The position numbers were made by a program, and so were the translations under genes. Below, piece by piece: positions 11,687 through 20,666 of a stretch of 64,000 bases of DNA; position 1 is the first letter of the stretch, and every line of letters starts with the position of its first letter. This DNA comes from Massilia brevitalea (lineage in GTDB: Bacteria; Pseudomonadota; Gammaproteobacteria; Burkholderiales; Burkholderiaceae_D): assembly GCF_030711405.1 (NCBI RefSeq), contig NZ_JAULSI010000024.1:25220-89219 (forward strand), written 5' to 3'. The notes beneath the pieces are model-generated. The model was not told the origin of the DNA and ran no database searches. It worked only from the letters and a program-made list of their open reading frames with translations.

Positions 11687-12250
11687 TCAGGGCAGGCGCA
11701 CGCCTGCGGCGCAGGCCTGCATCAGCTTCCCCAGGCGCGCGGCCCGTGTTTCCGGCTTCTTCGCCGTGGTAATCCAGTGCAGCACCGTCTTGCGGTAGCC
11801 CGGCGGCAGCTTCTCGAAATAGGCCCAGGCCGTGGCGTCGCGCCGGAATGCCTGCAGTTCGGATTCGGCCAGCTCGGCCGCCTGCGCCTGCTCGTGCGAA
11901 TAGATGCCGGACTTCGCTTCGGTACGCAGCGCAAAGGCGCGTTCGCCTTCGGGCCGCATGCGTCCGGCGGCGCGCAATGCGTCCATCTTGGCGATGTTCA
12001 CCGCGCTCCAGATCGAGCCTGCCCTGCGCGGCGTGAAGCGGATCGAATAGGCCGTGTCGTCGATGCCCCGGCGCCGGCCGTCGATCCAGCCGAAGCACAG
12101 CGCCTCGTCCACCGACTCCGGCCAGCACATGCTGGGCTGCCCGCTGCCGACCTTGTGGAAGCCGACCAGCAGTTCGCTCGCCGAATCGGCGTGCGCTTCC
12201 AGCCAGATGCGAAAACCAAGAGCGTTGGAGAAAAATACAGGCTCAGACAT
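11687..12250 (-). CDS. YdeI/OmpD-associated family protein
   Basis: This 187-residue protein has the family features WLEAHADSASELLVGFHKVGSG near the N-terminus, ALCFGWIDGRRRGIDDTAYSIRFTPRR in the middle and a C-terminal YRKTVLHWITTAKKPETRAARL helix region. The last resembles the conserved end of YdeI-like proteins. Family members are small cytoplasmic proteins; one enterobacterial relative has been linked to resistance to cationic peptides, but the molecular role is unknown. It is a single gene facing away from the ATPase gene. Confidence 0.8.
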   Translation of the reverse strand: MSEPVFFSNALGFRIWLEAHADSASELLVGFHKVGSGQPSMCWPESVDEALCFGWIDGRRRGIDDTAYSIRFTPRRAGSIWSAVNIAKMDALRAAGRMRPEGERAFALRTEAKSGIYSHEQAQAAELAESELQAFRRDATAWAYFEKLPPGYRKTVLHWITTAKKPETRAARLGKLMQACAAGVRLP

Positions 12251-12298
12251 GGCACTCCAGCGAGCGATGTGGGATACGCCCTGGCATCGGGCTCTACG

Positions 12299-12354
12299 AC
12301 AATCTACAACAATCTACAACAATCTATCGAAGTATAAGACAATCACCTTATACT
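12299..12354. promoter_or_regulatory. Phased ACAATC iterons and AGTATAAG dyad upstream of the ATPase gene
   Basis: The hexamer ACAATC starts at 12299, 12309, 12319 and 12339, i.e. at intervals of 10, 10 and 20 bp, which puts all copies on one face of the helix. The last copy lies in the 8-nt spacer of a perfect inverted repeat, AGTATAAG-N8-CTTATACT (12331-12354), which also contains a TATACT hexamer that could serve as a -10 element. The stretch is much more AT-rich than its surroundings. Confidence 0.55.
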
Positions 12355-12382
12355 TAGTTATATATTTCTAGAGGTGAGTTCA

Positions 12383-13558
12383 ATGGATCCTGTTCGAAAT
12401 CCCTTCGCTCCCGGGGCAGGCAGTCAACCTCCTGAGTTGGCGGGACGGCAAACCATTATCGAAGACGCGCGTGTTGCTATCGAACGTGCCATGCTCTGCA
12501 AGCCCAGTCGCTCGCAAATGTTTCTTGGTCTGCGTGGCGTAGGCAAAACGGTGCTCTTGAATGCGGTCGACAGCATGGCGCGGGAGCGTGGCCATCTTAC
12601 GTCCGTTATCGAGGCGCCGGAAAATAAATCCCTGGGTGAGCAGTTGTTACCGCGCATCCATCAGGTACTTCGTAAACTGTCCCTGGCCGATAACGCCAAA
12701 GCCAAGGCATATGATGCGATGCGGGCACTCAGGTCGTTCGCCTCGGTATTCAAATTCGAATACGGCGATGTCGCGATCGCCGTCGAGCCTGAAGTAGGGG
12801 TAGCCGACAGCGGTGACCTGGAAAACGATCTCCCTGAGCTGTTTGTGCGTATCGGTGAAGCAGCCAAGGCTGCCGGGAAAGCCTGGACACTTCTCATCGA
12901 TGAAGTGCAATACCTCAGCCAAAAAGATTTGGCTGCGCTCATCGTTGCGTTGCACAAGATCAATCAAGCTGGTCTGCCTGTCCTCTTTTTCGGTGCCGGG
13001 CTGCCGCAGGTTGCAGCGCTGTCAGGAGAGGCCAAGTCCTATGCCGAGCGGCTGTTTCATTATCCCGATGTGGGGGCCTTGCCGGAAGCGGACGCCAAAG
13101 CGGCGATTCGTCAGCCCGTGAATGAAGAAGGTGCCGCTATCGATGACGATGCACTGACCGAGATTTATCAAAAGACCAGGGGCTACCCATATTTTTTGCA
13201 GGAGTGGGGGCACCAATCCTGGAATCTGGCCGCAGGAAATACCATCACGCTCGACAACGCAAAGCAAGCTGAAGCGATAACGCTCAAGCGCCTGGATGAG
13301 GGATTTTTCAAGGTGCGCTTCGACCGCTTGACGCCTAAGGAACGAGAGTATGTCCTTGCGATGGCGAGATTAGGAAATGGCCCTTATCGTTCTTCCGATA
13401 TCGCCGATGCACTTGGCGAAACGGCACAAAGTCTCGGACCGCGGCGTGCACAGATCATCAGCAAAGGCATGATTTACAGTCCTTCTCATGGCGACATTGC
13501 ATTCACTGTGCCAATGTTTAACGATTACCTGATCCGCAATCTGGCCACGCTTGGTTGA
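12383..13558 (+). CDS. Stand-alone AAA-family ATPase
   Basis: The 391-residue protein has a Walker A motif GLRGVGKT (residues 49-56) and a Walker B LLIDEVQ (about 170-176) in an ORC/archaeal-type ATPase core. A C-terminal part follows that looks like a winged helix (RLTPKEREYVLAMARLG through SSDIADALGE). The ATG at 12383 has GAGG 8 nt upstream; a GTG at 12374 overlaps that site and is less likely. Codon use is visibly richer in A and T third positions than in the flanking genes, suggesting recent transfer. Relatives are annotated only as ATP-binding proteins. A role in DNA transactions or defence is possible but not shown. No partner gene is adjacent. Confidence 0.75.
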   Translation: MDPVRNPFAPGAGSQPPELAGRQTIIEDARVAIERAMLCKPSRSQMFLGLRGVGKTVLLNAVDSMARERGHLTSVIEAPENKSLGEQLLPRIHQVLRKLSLADNAKAKAYDAMRALRSFASVFKFEYGDVAIAVEPEVGVADSGDLENDLPELFVRIGEAAKAAGKAWTLLIDEVQYLSQKDLAALIVALHKINQAGLPVLFFGAGLPQVAALSGEAKSYAERLFHYPDVGALPEADAKAAIRQPVNEEGAAIDDDALTEIYQKTRGYPYFLQEWGHQSWNLAAGNTITLDNAKQAEAITLKRLDEGFFKVRFDRLTPKEREYVLAMARLGNGPYRSSDIADALGETAQSLGPRRAQIISKGMIYSPSHGDIAFTVPMFNDYLIRNLATLG

Positions 13559-13575
13559 CCTCGGGGAGCTTCCTG

Positions 13576-14811
13576 TTACGTTTGCAGCGCCAGCATCTCC
13601 AGCGCAAACGGCGGCGCCTTCCCCTGCATCAGGCTGCTTAACAATTGGGCAGTGCCGGCCGCAAAGGTAAACCCGAGCGGCCCGTGCCCAACGTTCAGCC
13701 ACAAATTCGACAGCGGCGTGGCGCCGACAATCGGTGCGCTGTTCGGCGTGGCCGGGCGCAAGCCAGCCCAGGCGGTCACCTGGCTGTAGTCGGCCGCGTG
13801 CGGCATGGTTTCCTGCACCTGGCGCGTCAGGCTGCCCACGCGCTTCGGGTCCAGCGTCAGGTCTTCGCCCACCATGTCGACCATCGCCGCCACGCGCAGC
13901 TTGTTGCCGATGCGCGCGTACAGCACCTTGCGCTCGAAGTCGGTCACGCTGATCTGGGGGCCGGTGTCGGTGGAGCGGATCGGCGCGGTCAGGCTGTAGC
14001 CCTTGAGCGGGTACAGCGGCAGCTTGATGCCGGCATGCTCGGCCAGCGCGCGGCTCTGGATGCCGGCCGCCAGCACATAGGCATCGGCGCCGAGCGGGCC
14101 GATGCTGGTGTCCAGGCCGGTCACGCGTCCGCCGGCCACCGCCAGGCCCCGCACCTCGGCGTGGACGAAGCCGCCGAAGCGTGGATGCGCGCGCACGCGT
14201 TCGGCCAGGGCCACGCAAAAGGCGTAGCAGTCGGCCACCGCTTCGCCGGCGTTATAGATGCCGCCGGCCAGCAGGCTGCGCGCCGCCGCCAGCGCCGGTT
14301 CGCGCGCGGCGCATTCGGCGCCGGTCCAGATGTCGCCGGCGGTGGCCTTGCCGGCGGCCTGCTCGAAGATCTTCGAGGAGCGGTAGACCACCAGCTTGCC
14401 GGCGTCGCGCCAGTCGAATTCGTCGGGAGAAATGATGGCGCCGAGCTGCTGCATGCCGGCGCGCGACAATTCGCCCAGTTCCAGCAGCTTGGCGGTGGTG
14501 CGCCGGTTCGCGGCGGCCGTGCACTGGCCGAGGAAGCTGGCCAGCCAGGTCCACTGGCGCAGGTCGAGTTCGGGCCTGAAGCGCAGCGGGCCGTGTTCCT
14601 GGAACAGCCACTGGACGGCTTTCAGCGGCACGCCGGCGTCGGCCAGCGGCGAGACGTAGCGGTAGCTCAGCTGGCCGCCATTGCCATGGCTGGCGCCGCT
14701 CGCCACGTCGGACGCGCGCTCGACCAGGGTCACCTTGTAGCCGGCCTCGAGCAGCCACCAGGCCGAGGTCAGGCCGACGACACCGCCGCCGATGACAATT
14801 ACTTGTTGCAT
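13576..14811 (-). CDS. dadA: D-amino acid dehydrogenase (DadA-like)
   Basis: This 411-residue FAD-dependent oxidoreductase begins with the dinucleotide-binding VIVIGGGVVGLTSAWWL and ends with GLRPATPNSAPIVGATPLSNLWLNVGHGPLGFTFAAGTA, typical of the DadA subgroup of the DAO family. It oxidises D-amino acids, classically D-alanine to pyruvate, passing electrons to the respiratory chain at the inner membrane. It is convergent with the ATPase gene and is the first gene of a run of cell-wall degradation functions, where D-Ala released by carboxypeptidases and dipeptidases would be its substrate. No alanine racemase (dadX) is adjacent. Confidence 0.9.
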   Translation of the reverse strand: MQQVIVIGGGVVGLTSAWWLLEAGYKVTLVERASDVASGASHGNGGQLSYRYVSPLADAGVPLKAVQWLFQEHGPLRFRPELDLRQWTWLASFLGQCTAAANRRTTAKLLELGELSRAGMQQLGAIISPDEFDWRDAGKLVVYRSSKIFEQAAGKATAGDIWTGAECAAREPALAAARSLLAGGIYNAGEAVADCYAFCVALAERVRAHPRFGGFVHAEVRGLAVAGGRVTGLDTSIGPLGADAYVLAAGIQSRALAEHAGIKLPLYPLKGYSLTAPIRSTDTGPQISVTDFERKVLYARIGNKLRVAAMVDMVGEDLTLDPKRVGSLTRQVQETMPHAADYSQVTAWAGLRPATPNSAPIVGATPLSNLWLNVGHGPLGFTFAAGTAQLLSSLMQGKAPPFALEMLALQT

Positions 14812-14944
14812 CCCGACCCACTTTTATTTGCTGACATAAGGGAAGAGCTTAGGCGCTCGGCCCGGTTGCAAGCCAATGAAAGTGACAAGCCACGCCATAA
14901 CCGGCAGTCATGTATTCCATGCAAGGCGCATGCGGATCCCTGTC

Positions 14945-16240
14945 TCAGGTGGCGATGACGTGCCGAAACATGCTCGTAAGAATGCTTTCCTCGAAGCTGG
15001 CCAGGGCCGAGTAGCGTCCTTTGCGCGCACCCGGGTCGCTTGACGTGCCGCCCACCAGCACCACCAGGCCATTGCGGCGCTTGCGGTCGAACGCGAATAC
15101 CGAGCGCAAGCCGTAGGCGTCGCCCAGGTGGCCGACGGCATCAAAACTGCCGTCCACCAGGCGCATGCCCGGCTGGTCGGGGAACTGGGCATTGCCCAGG
15201 CCCCAGGCATTGAAGAAGCCGTTCAGGGTGTCGCCGTTGCTGCCGTTCGCGGTCCATTGGCGCGCGAACATGCGCTCCAGGGTCGCGGCCCCCAAGATGC
15301 GTTTGCCTCCATGGACGCCGCCGTCCATCAGCATGCGCATGACCACGCCCAGGCCGCGCGCCGAGATGCGCAGGCCGCCGGTCGGGCTGAAGGGTGTGGC
15401 GTTCTCGCCAATGACGTAACGGTCGAGGCCGGGCGGCGGCGCCGGTGGACGCACATCGTCGGCCTGGGCGATCCAGGGCCCGTCCGCATTCCAGACTTCG
15501 GTATCGACCGTGCGCTTGCGGTAGAGGGTGGCAAGGTTCGCCAGCGCCGCCGGCGGCAGCTCGGCCGGGTTATAGCCGGCGTCCAGGCCCAGCGGATCGA
15601 GCAGCAGGTGCCGCATCAGGCGATCGAAGCGTTCGCCCGTGGCGCGCTCCATCAGCGTGCCGATCAGGCCCCAGCCGAGGTTGCAGTAGGTGAACCAGTC
15701 GCCGGGACCGGCTTCCCTGGCGTACGTGGCGGGCCTCCCCGGTACCAGGAAACTGCGCAGCGAGGTGCCGGCCGGGAAGGAGTAGCCGGCCTCGTCGCGC
15801 AGCGAGGAGGTGTGGGTCAGCAGGTGGCGCAGGGTGATGGCGCGCTCGGGGAAATGCGGATTGCGCAGCGTGAAACCGAGGTAGCCGGAAACGTCGGCGT
15901 CGAGGTCGAATTTTCCTTCTTCCACCAGGCGCATCAGGCCGAGCGTGGTCATCAGCTTCGAGACCGAGGCGATGCGGTACAGGGTGCCTGGGGTGGCGGG
16001 CAGATCGGGCTCACCGTTACCGATCCGGCGCCGGCCAAAGGCGCCTTCATATGCCACTTTGCCGTCGCGGATCGCCAGCACCGACAGGCTGGCCAGCGCG
16101 CAGGCCGGGTCCGCGGTAATCGCCGCCAGTGCGCGGTCCAATCCCGCATGCGAGGGGCTGCCGCCCGGCGCGGCCGCCCACACGGGTTCGAGCGCGCTCA
16201 ACAAGGCCCATCCCAATACCGTTCGCCTGCCCTGGTGCAT
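14945..16240 (-). CDS. Serine hydrolase, beta-lactamase class C / DD-peptidase family, exported
   Basis: A 431-residue protein with an N-terminal signal (twin arginine in QGRRTVLGWALL, cleavage near VWAAA). The class C active-site set is present: SxxK as SVSK (RIASVSKLMT), YxN as YCN (FTYCNLGWGLIG) and an HLG in VGHLGDAYGLRS that replaces KTG. The family covers beta-lactamases, DD-carboxypeptidases, D-aminopeptidases and esterases. The neighbourhood favours D-amino peptide hydrolysis, but this is an inference. The ATG at 16240 is chosen because AAGGA precedes it. It is divergent from the GntR regulator, with a 156-bp shared upstream region. Confidence 0.85.
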   Translation of the reverse strand: MHQGRRTVLGWALLSALEPVWAAAPGGSPSHAGLDRALAAITADPACALASLSVLAIRDGKVAYEGAFGRRRIGNGEPDLPATPGTLYRIASVSKLMTTLGLMRLVEEGKFDLDADVSGYLGFTLRNPHFPERAITLRHLLTHTSSLRDEAGYSFPAGTSLRSFLVPGRPATYAREAGPGDWFTYCNLGWGLIGTLMERATGERFDRLMRHLLLDPLGLDAGYNPAELPPAALANLATLYRKRTVDTEVWNADGPWIAQADDVRPPAPPPGLDRYVIGENATPFSPTGGLRISARGLGVVMRMLMDGGVHGGKRILGAATLERMFARQWTANGSNGDTLNGFFNAWGLGNAQFPDQPGMRLVDGSFDAVGHLGDAYGLRSVFAFDRKRRNGLVVLVGGTSSDPGARKGRYSALASFEESILTSMFRHVIAT

Positions 16241-16378
16241 GCCTGTCCTTTCCGAGTCGTGGCCCGAGCATAGGCAGCGATTGCCCGGCTCGCCAATGAA
16301 ATGCCGTGACTGCATCATAAGTTTTCGCTATGGCGCTGGCGCACACCGCGACAAATTTCGCCGCTGCGGGCGCGGCGC

Positions 16379-16392
16379 TGGCTTACACTTGG
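16379..16392 (+). promoter_or_regulatory. Candidate GntR autoregulatory site / -10 region
   Basis: TGGCTTACACTTGG resembles the TGGTATTACACTGG stretch upstream of murQ (17200-17213). The TACACT hexamer ends only 7 nt before the regulator ATG, and no clear ribosome-binding site precedes that ATG, so a leaderless transcript is possible. The evidence is similarity between two sites only. Confidence 0.3.
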
Positions 16393-16396
16393 GCAC

Positions 16397-17140
16397 ATGA
16401 ACCAGCCTTTTACAGACTTCAGGATCGACCTGAACGACAATTCTCCCCTGTACATGCAGCTGGCGCGCAAGCTGATGCAGGATGTGCGCGAGGGGCGCTA
16501 CCAGGCCGACCAGGCCCTGCCTTCCGAGCGCACCCTGTCGGAAACGCTCGACGTCTCGCGCGTGACCGCGCGCAAGGCCATCGACCAGCTGGTCGAGCAG
16601 GGCCTGGTGGTGCGCCGCCGCGGCTCGGGCAACTACATTGCGCCGCGTATCGAGCAGCCGCTGTCGAACCTGTCCAGTTTTTCCGAGCAATTGCAGCAGC
16701 GTGGCTACACACCGAACTCGCACTGGCTCAAGCGCGAGGTAGTGGCCGCCGATGGCGACGAGCAGCTGGCCCTCGGCCTGTCGCCAGGCGCCCGCGTCGC
16801 GCGCCTGGAGCGCCTGCGCCTGGCCGACGAGGTAGTGATGGCCTACGAGACCAGCGTGATCCCGGCCTCGGTACTGCCGCAGCCGCAGGAGGTGTCGCAT
16901 TCGCTGTATGCCCACCTCGAGCGCGGCGGCCAGGTGCCGGTGCGCGCCTTGCAGCACATCCGCGCCATGAATGCGCCGAAGGAGCTGGCCGAGCGCCTGG
17001 GCGTGCCGGAAGGCCAGGCGGTGCTGTTCATCACCCGCGTCGGCTACCTGGAATCGGGCGTCGCCGTCGAGCTGACCCATTCGTATTGCCGCAGCGATTA
17101 CTACGATTTCGTGGCCGAATTGCGGCGCGCGCTCAGCTAG
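16397..17140 (+). CDS. GntR/UTRA-family transcriptional regulator (NagR/NagQ-like)
   Basis: This 247-residue regulator has an N-terminal winged helix (PLYMQLARKLMQDVREGRYQ, LPSERTLSETLDVSRVTARKAI) and a UTRA ligand-binding domain from about residue 90 (SSFSEQLQQRGYTPNS to HSYCRSDYYDFVAEL). UTRA-type GntR proteins that sit next to amino-sugar genes usually sense GlcNAc-6-P or related sugar phosphates. Here murQ follows 106 bp downstream on the same strand, so MurNAc-6-P or GlcNAc-6-P is the likely effector. It probably controls the murQ-permease-nagX run and perhaps the divergent serine hydrolase. Confidence 0.88.
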   Translation: MNQPFTDFRIDLNDNSPLYMQLARKLMQDVREGRYQADQALPSERTLSETLDVSRVTARKAIDQLVEQGLVVRRRGSGNYIAPRIEQPLSNLSSFSEQLQQRGYTPNSHWLKREVVAADGDEQLALGLSPGARVARLERLRLADEVVMAYETSVIPASVLPQPQEVSHSLYAHLERGGQVPVRALQHIRAMNAPKELAERLGVPEGQAVLFITRVGYLESGVAVELTHSYCRSDYYDFVAELRRALS

Positions 17141-17198
17141 GGCCGCATAACTTTTCGGAATAATGACGGCCTTTCCTTTCATGGGAAGCCGCCTGTAA

Positions 17199-17213
17199 TT
17201 GGTATTACACTGG
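17199..17213 (+). promoter_or_regulatory. Candidate GntR-family operator upstream of murQ
   Basis: TTGGTATTACACTGG lies 33 bp before the murQ ATG. It shares TTACACT and flanking GG with the region before the regulator gene. It may be an operator or overlap the murQ promoter; there is no perfect dyad. Confidence 0.35.
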
Positions 17214-17246
17214 TTTTATCGATAATCCTGCCAAACGGCCGCGACC

Positions 17247-18128
17247 ATGCTGAAGACCGAAACGCCTGCCCTGGACCATGCCCAGCTCGACCAGTATCCG
17301 ACCGCGGAGCTGGTGAACGCGCTGGTCGATGACCAGCTGAACGCGGTGAACGCGGTACGCGCCGCCGCGCCGCGCCTGGCCGCCGCCGTTACCGCCGCCG
17401 TGCCGCGCATGGAAGCGGGCGGACGCCTGATCTATGTGGGCGCCGGCACCTCGGGCCGCCTGGGCCTGCTCGACAGCGTGGAACTGTATCCCACCTTTTC
17501 CTGGCCGCATGGCCGCGCCGTGGCCCTGCTGGCCGGCGGCAGTGACGCCATGTTCATGGCGGTCGAAGGCGCCGAGGACGATATCGTCCAGGGCGCGGCC
17601 GACCTGCGCTCGGTGGAGGTGATGGCGAACGACGTCGTGCTGCTGATCGCCGCCTCCGGCGCCACCCCCTACGTGCTGGGCGCGCTGCGCGCCGCGCGTG
17701 CGGCCGGGGCGCTGACGATCGGCTTTGCCAACAATCTTGACGCGCCGATTGCGCTGGAGGCCGAGATCGGCATCACGCTCGACACCGGCGCCGAGATCAT
17801 TTCCGGCAGCACCCGCCTGAAAGCCGGCACCTCGCAAAAGATTGCCCTGAACAGTTTTTCGAGTGCCTTGATGGTGCGTTTGAACAAGGTTTACGGGAAC
17901 CTGATGGTAGACTTGAAGGCTACCAACGCCAAGCTGGTACGCCGCGCCATCCGCCTGACCTCGTTCGCCACCGGCGCCGATGAAGAGGCCGCGCGCGCCG
18001 TGCTGGAACAGTGCGATTTCCATGTCAAGACCGCCATCGTGGCCTTGTCCAAACAAACTGGTGTCGAGGAAGCACGCGCCTCCCTGGAAGCGGCGCGCGG
18101 CAGCGTGCGGCAAGCCCTGGCCGGGTAA
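17247..18128 (+). CDS. murQ: N-acetylmuramic acid 6-phosphate etherase
   Basis: This enzyme splits the lactyl ether of MurNAc-6-P to give GlcNAc-6-P and D-lactate, in the cytoplasm. The 293-residue SIS-domain protein shows GGRLIYVGAGTSGRLGLLDSVELYPTF, whose Glu matches the catalytic acid of E. coli MurQ, and AVEGAEDD with the second conserved Glu. LKAGTSQKIALN and a C-terminal helical tail complete the family pattern. No strong ribosome site precedes the ATG. It is followed after 63 bp by an AmpG-like permease gene. Confidence 0.95.
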   Translation: MLKTETPALDHAQLDQYPTAELVNALVDDQLNAVNAVRAAAPRLAAAVTAAVPRMEAGGRLIYVGAGTSGRLGLLDSVELYPTFSWPHGRAVALLAGGSDAMFMAVEGAEDDIVQGAADLRSVEVMANDVVLLIAASGATPYVLGALRAARAAGALTIGFANNLDAPIALEAEIGITLDTGAEIISGSTRLKAGTSQKIALNSFSSALMVRLNKVYGNLMVDLKATNAKLVRRAIRLTSFATGADEEAARAVLEQCDFHVKTAIVALSKQTGVEEARASLEAARGSVRQALAG

Positions 18129-18191
18129 GCAAGCCCTCAGGGCCGGCCAGGGCGGGCGCAGCGGTTCTCTTCATCCGATCACGAAAGCCTT

Positions 18192-19457
18192 ATGCACACT
18201 TCGCAAGCGAAAAGTCCGTGGCTGTGGGTGCCCTCGCTGTATTTTGCCCAGGCCATTCCCTACGTGGTGGCGATGTACCTGTCGGTCATCATGTACAAGG
18301 ACATGGGGATCTCGAACACCGACATCGCCTTCTATACCAGCCTGCTCTACCTGCCCTGGGTCATCAAGCCGCTGTGGTCGCCCGTGGTCGACATGTTCGG
18401 CACCAAGCGCGGCTGGACGGTATGCCTGCAACTGGTGATTGCCGCCTCGCTGGTGGCAGTGGGTGCAGTGCTGCACCTGCCGGCCTTCTTCAGCGTCAGC
18501 CTGGCCGTGATGTGGCTGATGGCCTTCAGTTCCGCGACCCACGACATTTCCGCCGACGGCTTCTACATGCTGGGCCTGCGCCAGAAGGACCAGGCCGCGT
18601 TTGTTGGCGTGCGCAGCACCTTCTATCGCCTGGCGACGCTGGCCGGGCAAGGTCCGCTGGTGGTGCTGGCCGGCTACCTGGCGGTGTCGCTGGGCGACGC
18701 GCACCAGGCCTGGGCTATCGTGCTGTTCATCCTGGCCGGCTTTTTTGCGCTGGCCTTCGCCTGGCACCAGCTGGCGCTGCCACGTCCGAAGGAAGACCAC
18801 GCCGTGGCGCGCGGCACCAACCCGCTCGCCGAATTCTTCGGCACCTTTGGCGCCTTCTTCGCCAAGCGCGACATCTGGCTGATCCTCGGTTTCATTTTGA
18901 CCTTCCGCCTGGGCGAGTCGCAGCTGCTGAAACTGGTGGCGCCTTTTCTCAAGGACCCGATCGAACAGGGCGGCCTGGGCCTCAGCACGGCCCAGTACGG
19001 CATCGCCTACGGCACCATCGGCATCATTTTCTTGACCATCGGCGGATTGGCCGGCGGCTATTTGATCTCGCGCCTGGGCCTGAAGCGCTGCCTGTGGCTG
19101 ATGGTGTTCGCGGTGCACTTGCCCGACCTGGTGTTCGTGTACCTGTCGCAGGCGCAGCCTTCGAACTTCTACCTGATTTCGGCTTTCCTCGCGGTCGAGC
19201 AATTTGGCTATGGCTTTGGCTTCACGGCCATGATGCTGTACATGATCATGGTGGCCGAGGGCGAGCACAAGACGGCGCACTATGCGATCTGCACCGGCTT
19301 CATGGCGCTGGGCATGATGGTGCCGGGCATGTGGAGTGGCGCGCTGCAGGAATTCCTGGGTTATAAGAACTTCTTCATCTGGACCTGCCTGGCCACGATC
19401 CCGGCCTTTATCATGGCGGCGCTGGTGAAGATCGATCCGGAGTTCGGCAAGAAGTGA
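18192..19457 (+). CDS. MFS permease, AmpG-like (muropeptide or amino-sugar importer)
   Basis: This 421-residue inner-membrane protein has about 12 hydrophobic segments. Near the N-terminus it carries FAQAIPYVVAMYLSVIMYKDMG and YLPWVIKPLWSPVVDMFGTKRGW, the pattern of the AmpG/PAT branch of the major facilitator family, and it ends VKIDPEFGKK. AmpG imports GlcNAc-anhMurNAc muropeptides. The position between murQ and nagX supports import of a cell-wall sugar or muropeptide. The exact substrate cannot be read from the sequence; a MurNAc or GlcNAc permease is the main alternative. Confidence 0.82.
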   Translation: MHTSQAKSPWLWVPSLYFAQAIPYVVAMYLSVIMYKDMGISNTDIAFYTSLLYLPWVIKPLWSPVVDMFGTKRGWTVCLQLVIAASLVAVGAVLHLPAFFSVSLAVMWLMAFSSATHDISADGFYMLGLRQKDQAAFVGVRSTFYRLATLAGQGPLVVLAGYLAVSLGDAHQAWAIVLFILAGFFALAFAWHQLALPRPKEDHAVARGTNPLAEFFGTFGAFFAKRDIWLILGFILTFRLGESQLLKLVAPFLKDPIEQGGLGLSTAQYGIAYGTIGIIFLTIGGLAGGYLISRLGLKRCLWLMVFAVHLPDLVFVYLSQAQPSNFYLISAFLAVEQFGYGFGFTAMMLYMIMVAEGEHKTAHYAICTGFMALGMMVPGMWSGALQEFLGYKNFFIWTCLATIPAFIMAALVKIDPEFGKK

Positions 19458-19476
19458 TAGCGAAGGCGTCGACTCC

Positions 19477-20631
19477 ATGAGCGGCCAAGGTGGAGCGACA
19501 CCCGGCCGTCTCGACTCGCTCGACGCCTTCCGCGGCTTCACCATCGCCGCCATGGTGCTGGTGAACAATCCCGGCGACTGGCGCCATCTGTACGCCCAGC
19601 TGGCACACGCCAGGTGGCACGGCTGGACCTTCACCGACACCATCTTTCCCTTCTTCCTGTTCATCGGCGGCTTGGCCATGGCCCTGTCGCTGGGGCGCCT
19701 GGCCGCCTTGGGGGCCGACAAGCCGCAACTGCTGCTGAAACTCGCCAAACGCGCCTGCCTGATCTTCCTGATCGGCTTCCTGCTGAATTTCATCCCGCAT
19801 TTCGACCTCGATACCGTGCGCATCCCCGGCGTGCTGCAACGGATCGCCTTGTGCACCCTGCTGGCCGCGCCCATCGTGGTGTATTGCGGCTGGCGCATGC
19901 AGCTGGCCATCATCGCCGTCCTGCTGAGTTTGTACAGCGCGCCCATGCTGTTCTATCCCGTGCCCGGCATCGGCGCCGGCGTGCTGGAGCCGGGCCAGGA
20001 CTTCGGCGCGTATATCGACCGCATGCTGCTGGACGGCCACATGTGGGTGCAATCCAAAACCTGGGACCCGGAGGGATTGTTCAGCACCCTGCCCGCCCTG
20101 TGCAGCCAATTGTTCGGCGTGCTGGCGGGGCGCTTCCTGCTCTCGAAGCTGGACCGCACCGAGCAGATCGTGTGGATGCTGCTGGCCGGCCTGCTGTTCG
20201 TCTGGCTGGGCGTGGTGCTCGACGCCATCCTCATGCCGATCAACAAAAGCCTGTGGACACCGTCCTATTGTTTCCTGATGACGGGCTGGGCTTTGTTACT
20301 ATTCTGCGCCTTCTTCTGGCTGCTCGACGCCAACCCCCACCGCGCGCTGCGCGAGGCGGCGGCGCGCTGGGCCAGGCCGTTCAAGATCTACGGCATGAAT
20401 GCGCTGTTCATTTTCGCCTTGTCCGGCCTGGTAGCGAAGATGCTCGGCTTCATCAAGCTGATGGGGCCCGATGGCGCCACGGTGTCGCTCGGCCGCATGC
20501 TGTATGCGCCGCTGCGCGACTTGCCGATCGGGGCGGTGAACAGCTCGCTGCTGCATGCACTGCTGTTCAATGCCTGCATGTTCGCCGTTGCCTGGCTCAT
20601 GTGGCGCCGGAAGTGGTTTGTCAAAGTATAG
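19477..20631 (+). CDS. nagX: NagX-like membrane protein (DUF5009, heparan-alpha-glucosaminide acetyltransferase-like)
   Basis: This 384-residue polytopic protein starts with RLDSLDAFRGFTIAAMVLVNNPG. It continues with FPFFLFIGGLAMALSLGR and FLLNFIPHFDLDTVRIPGVLQRIA, which define the bacterial NagX / DUF5009 family related to lysosomal HGSNAT. Genes of this type recur in GlcNAc and chitin-sugar utilisation clusters, where a role in sugar acetylation or transport is proposed but not settled. It lies 19 bp after the permease gene, so the two are probably one operon. Confidence 0.85.
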   Translation: MSGQGGATPGRLDSLDAFRGFTIAAMVLVNNPGDWRHLYAQLAHARWHGWTFTDTIFPFFLFIGGLAMALSLGRLAALGADKPQLLLKLAKRACLIFLIGFLLNFIPHFDLDTVRIPGVLQRIALCTLLAAPIVVYCGWRMQLAIIAVLLSLYSAPMLFYPVPGIGAGVLEPGQDFGAYIDRMLLDGHMWVQSKTWDPEGLFSTLPALCSQLFGVLAGRFLLSKLDRTEQIVWMLLAGLLFVWLGVVLDAILMPINKSLWTPSYCFLMTGWALLLFCAFFWLLDANPHRALREAAARWARPFKIYGMNALFIFALSGLVAKMLGFIKLMGPDGATVSLGRMLYAPLRDLPIGAVNSSLLHALLFNACMFAVAWLMWRRKWFVKV

Positions 20632-20666
20632 AACTCGAAACACTGGAAAGAATAAGGGGACTGGTA

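Noticed and set aside
11687-13558. Defence island around the AAA ATPase
   Set aside because: Only one gene of the kind is present. The neighbours (YdeI-like, DadA) are not defence genes, so the idea is kept only as a possibility for the ATPase itself.
19614-20666. N-terminal extension of the GHL10 lipoprotein across nagX
   Set aside because: The extension is nagX read out of frame. The GTG at 20667 has a good ribosome site and starts a lipoprotein signal.
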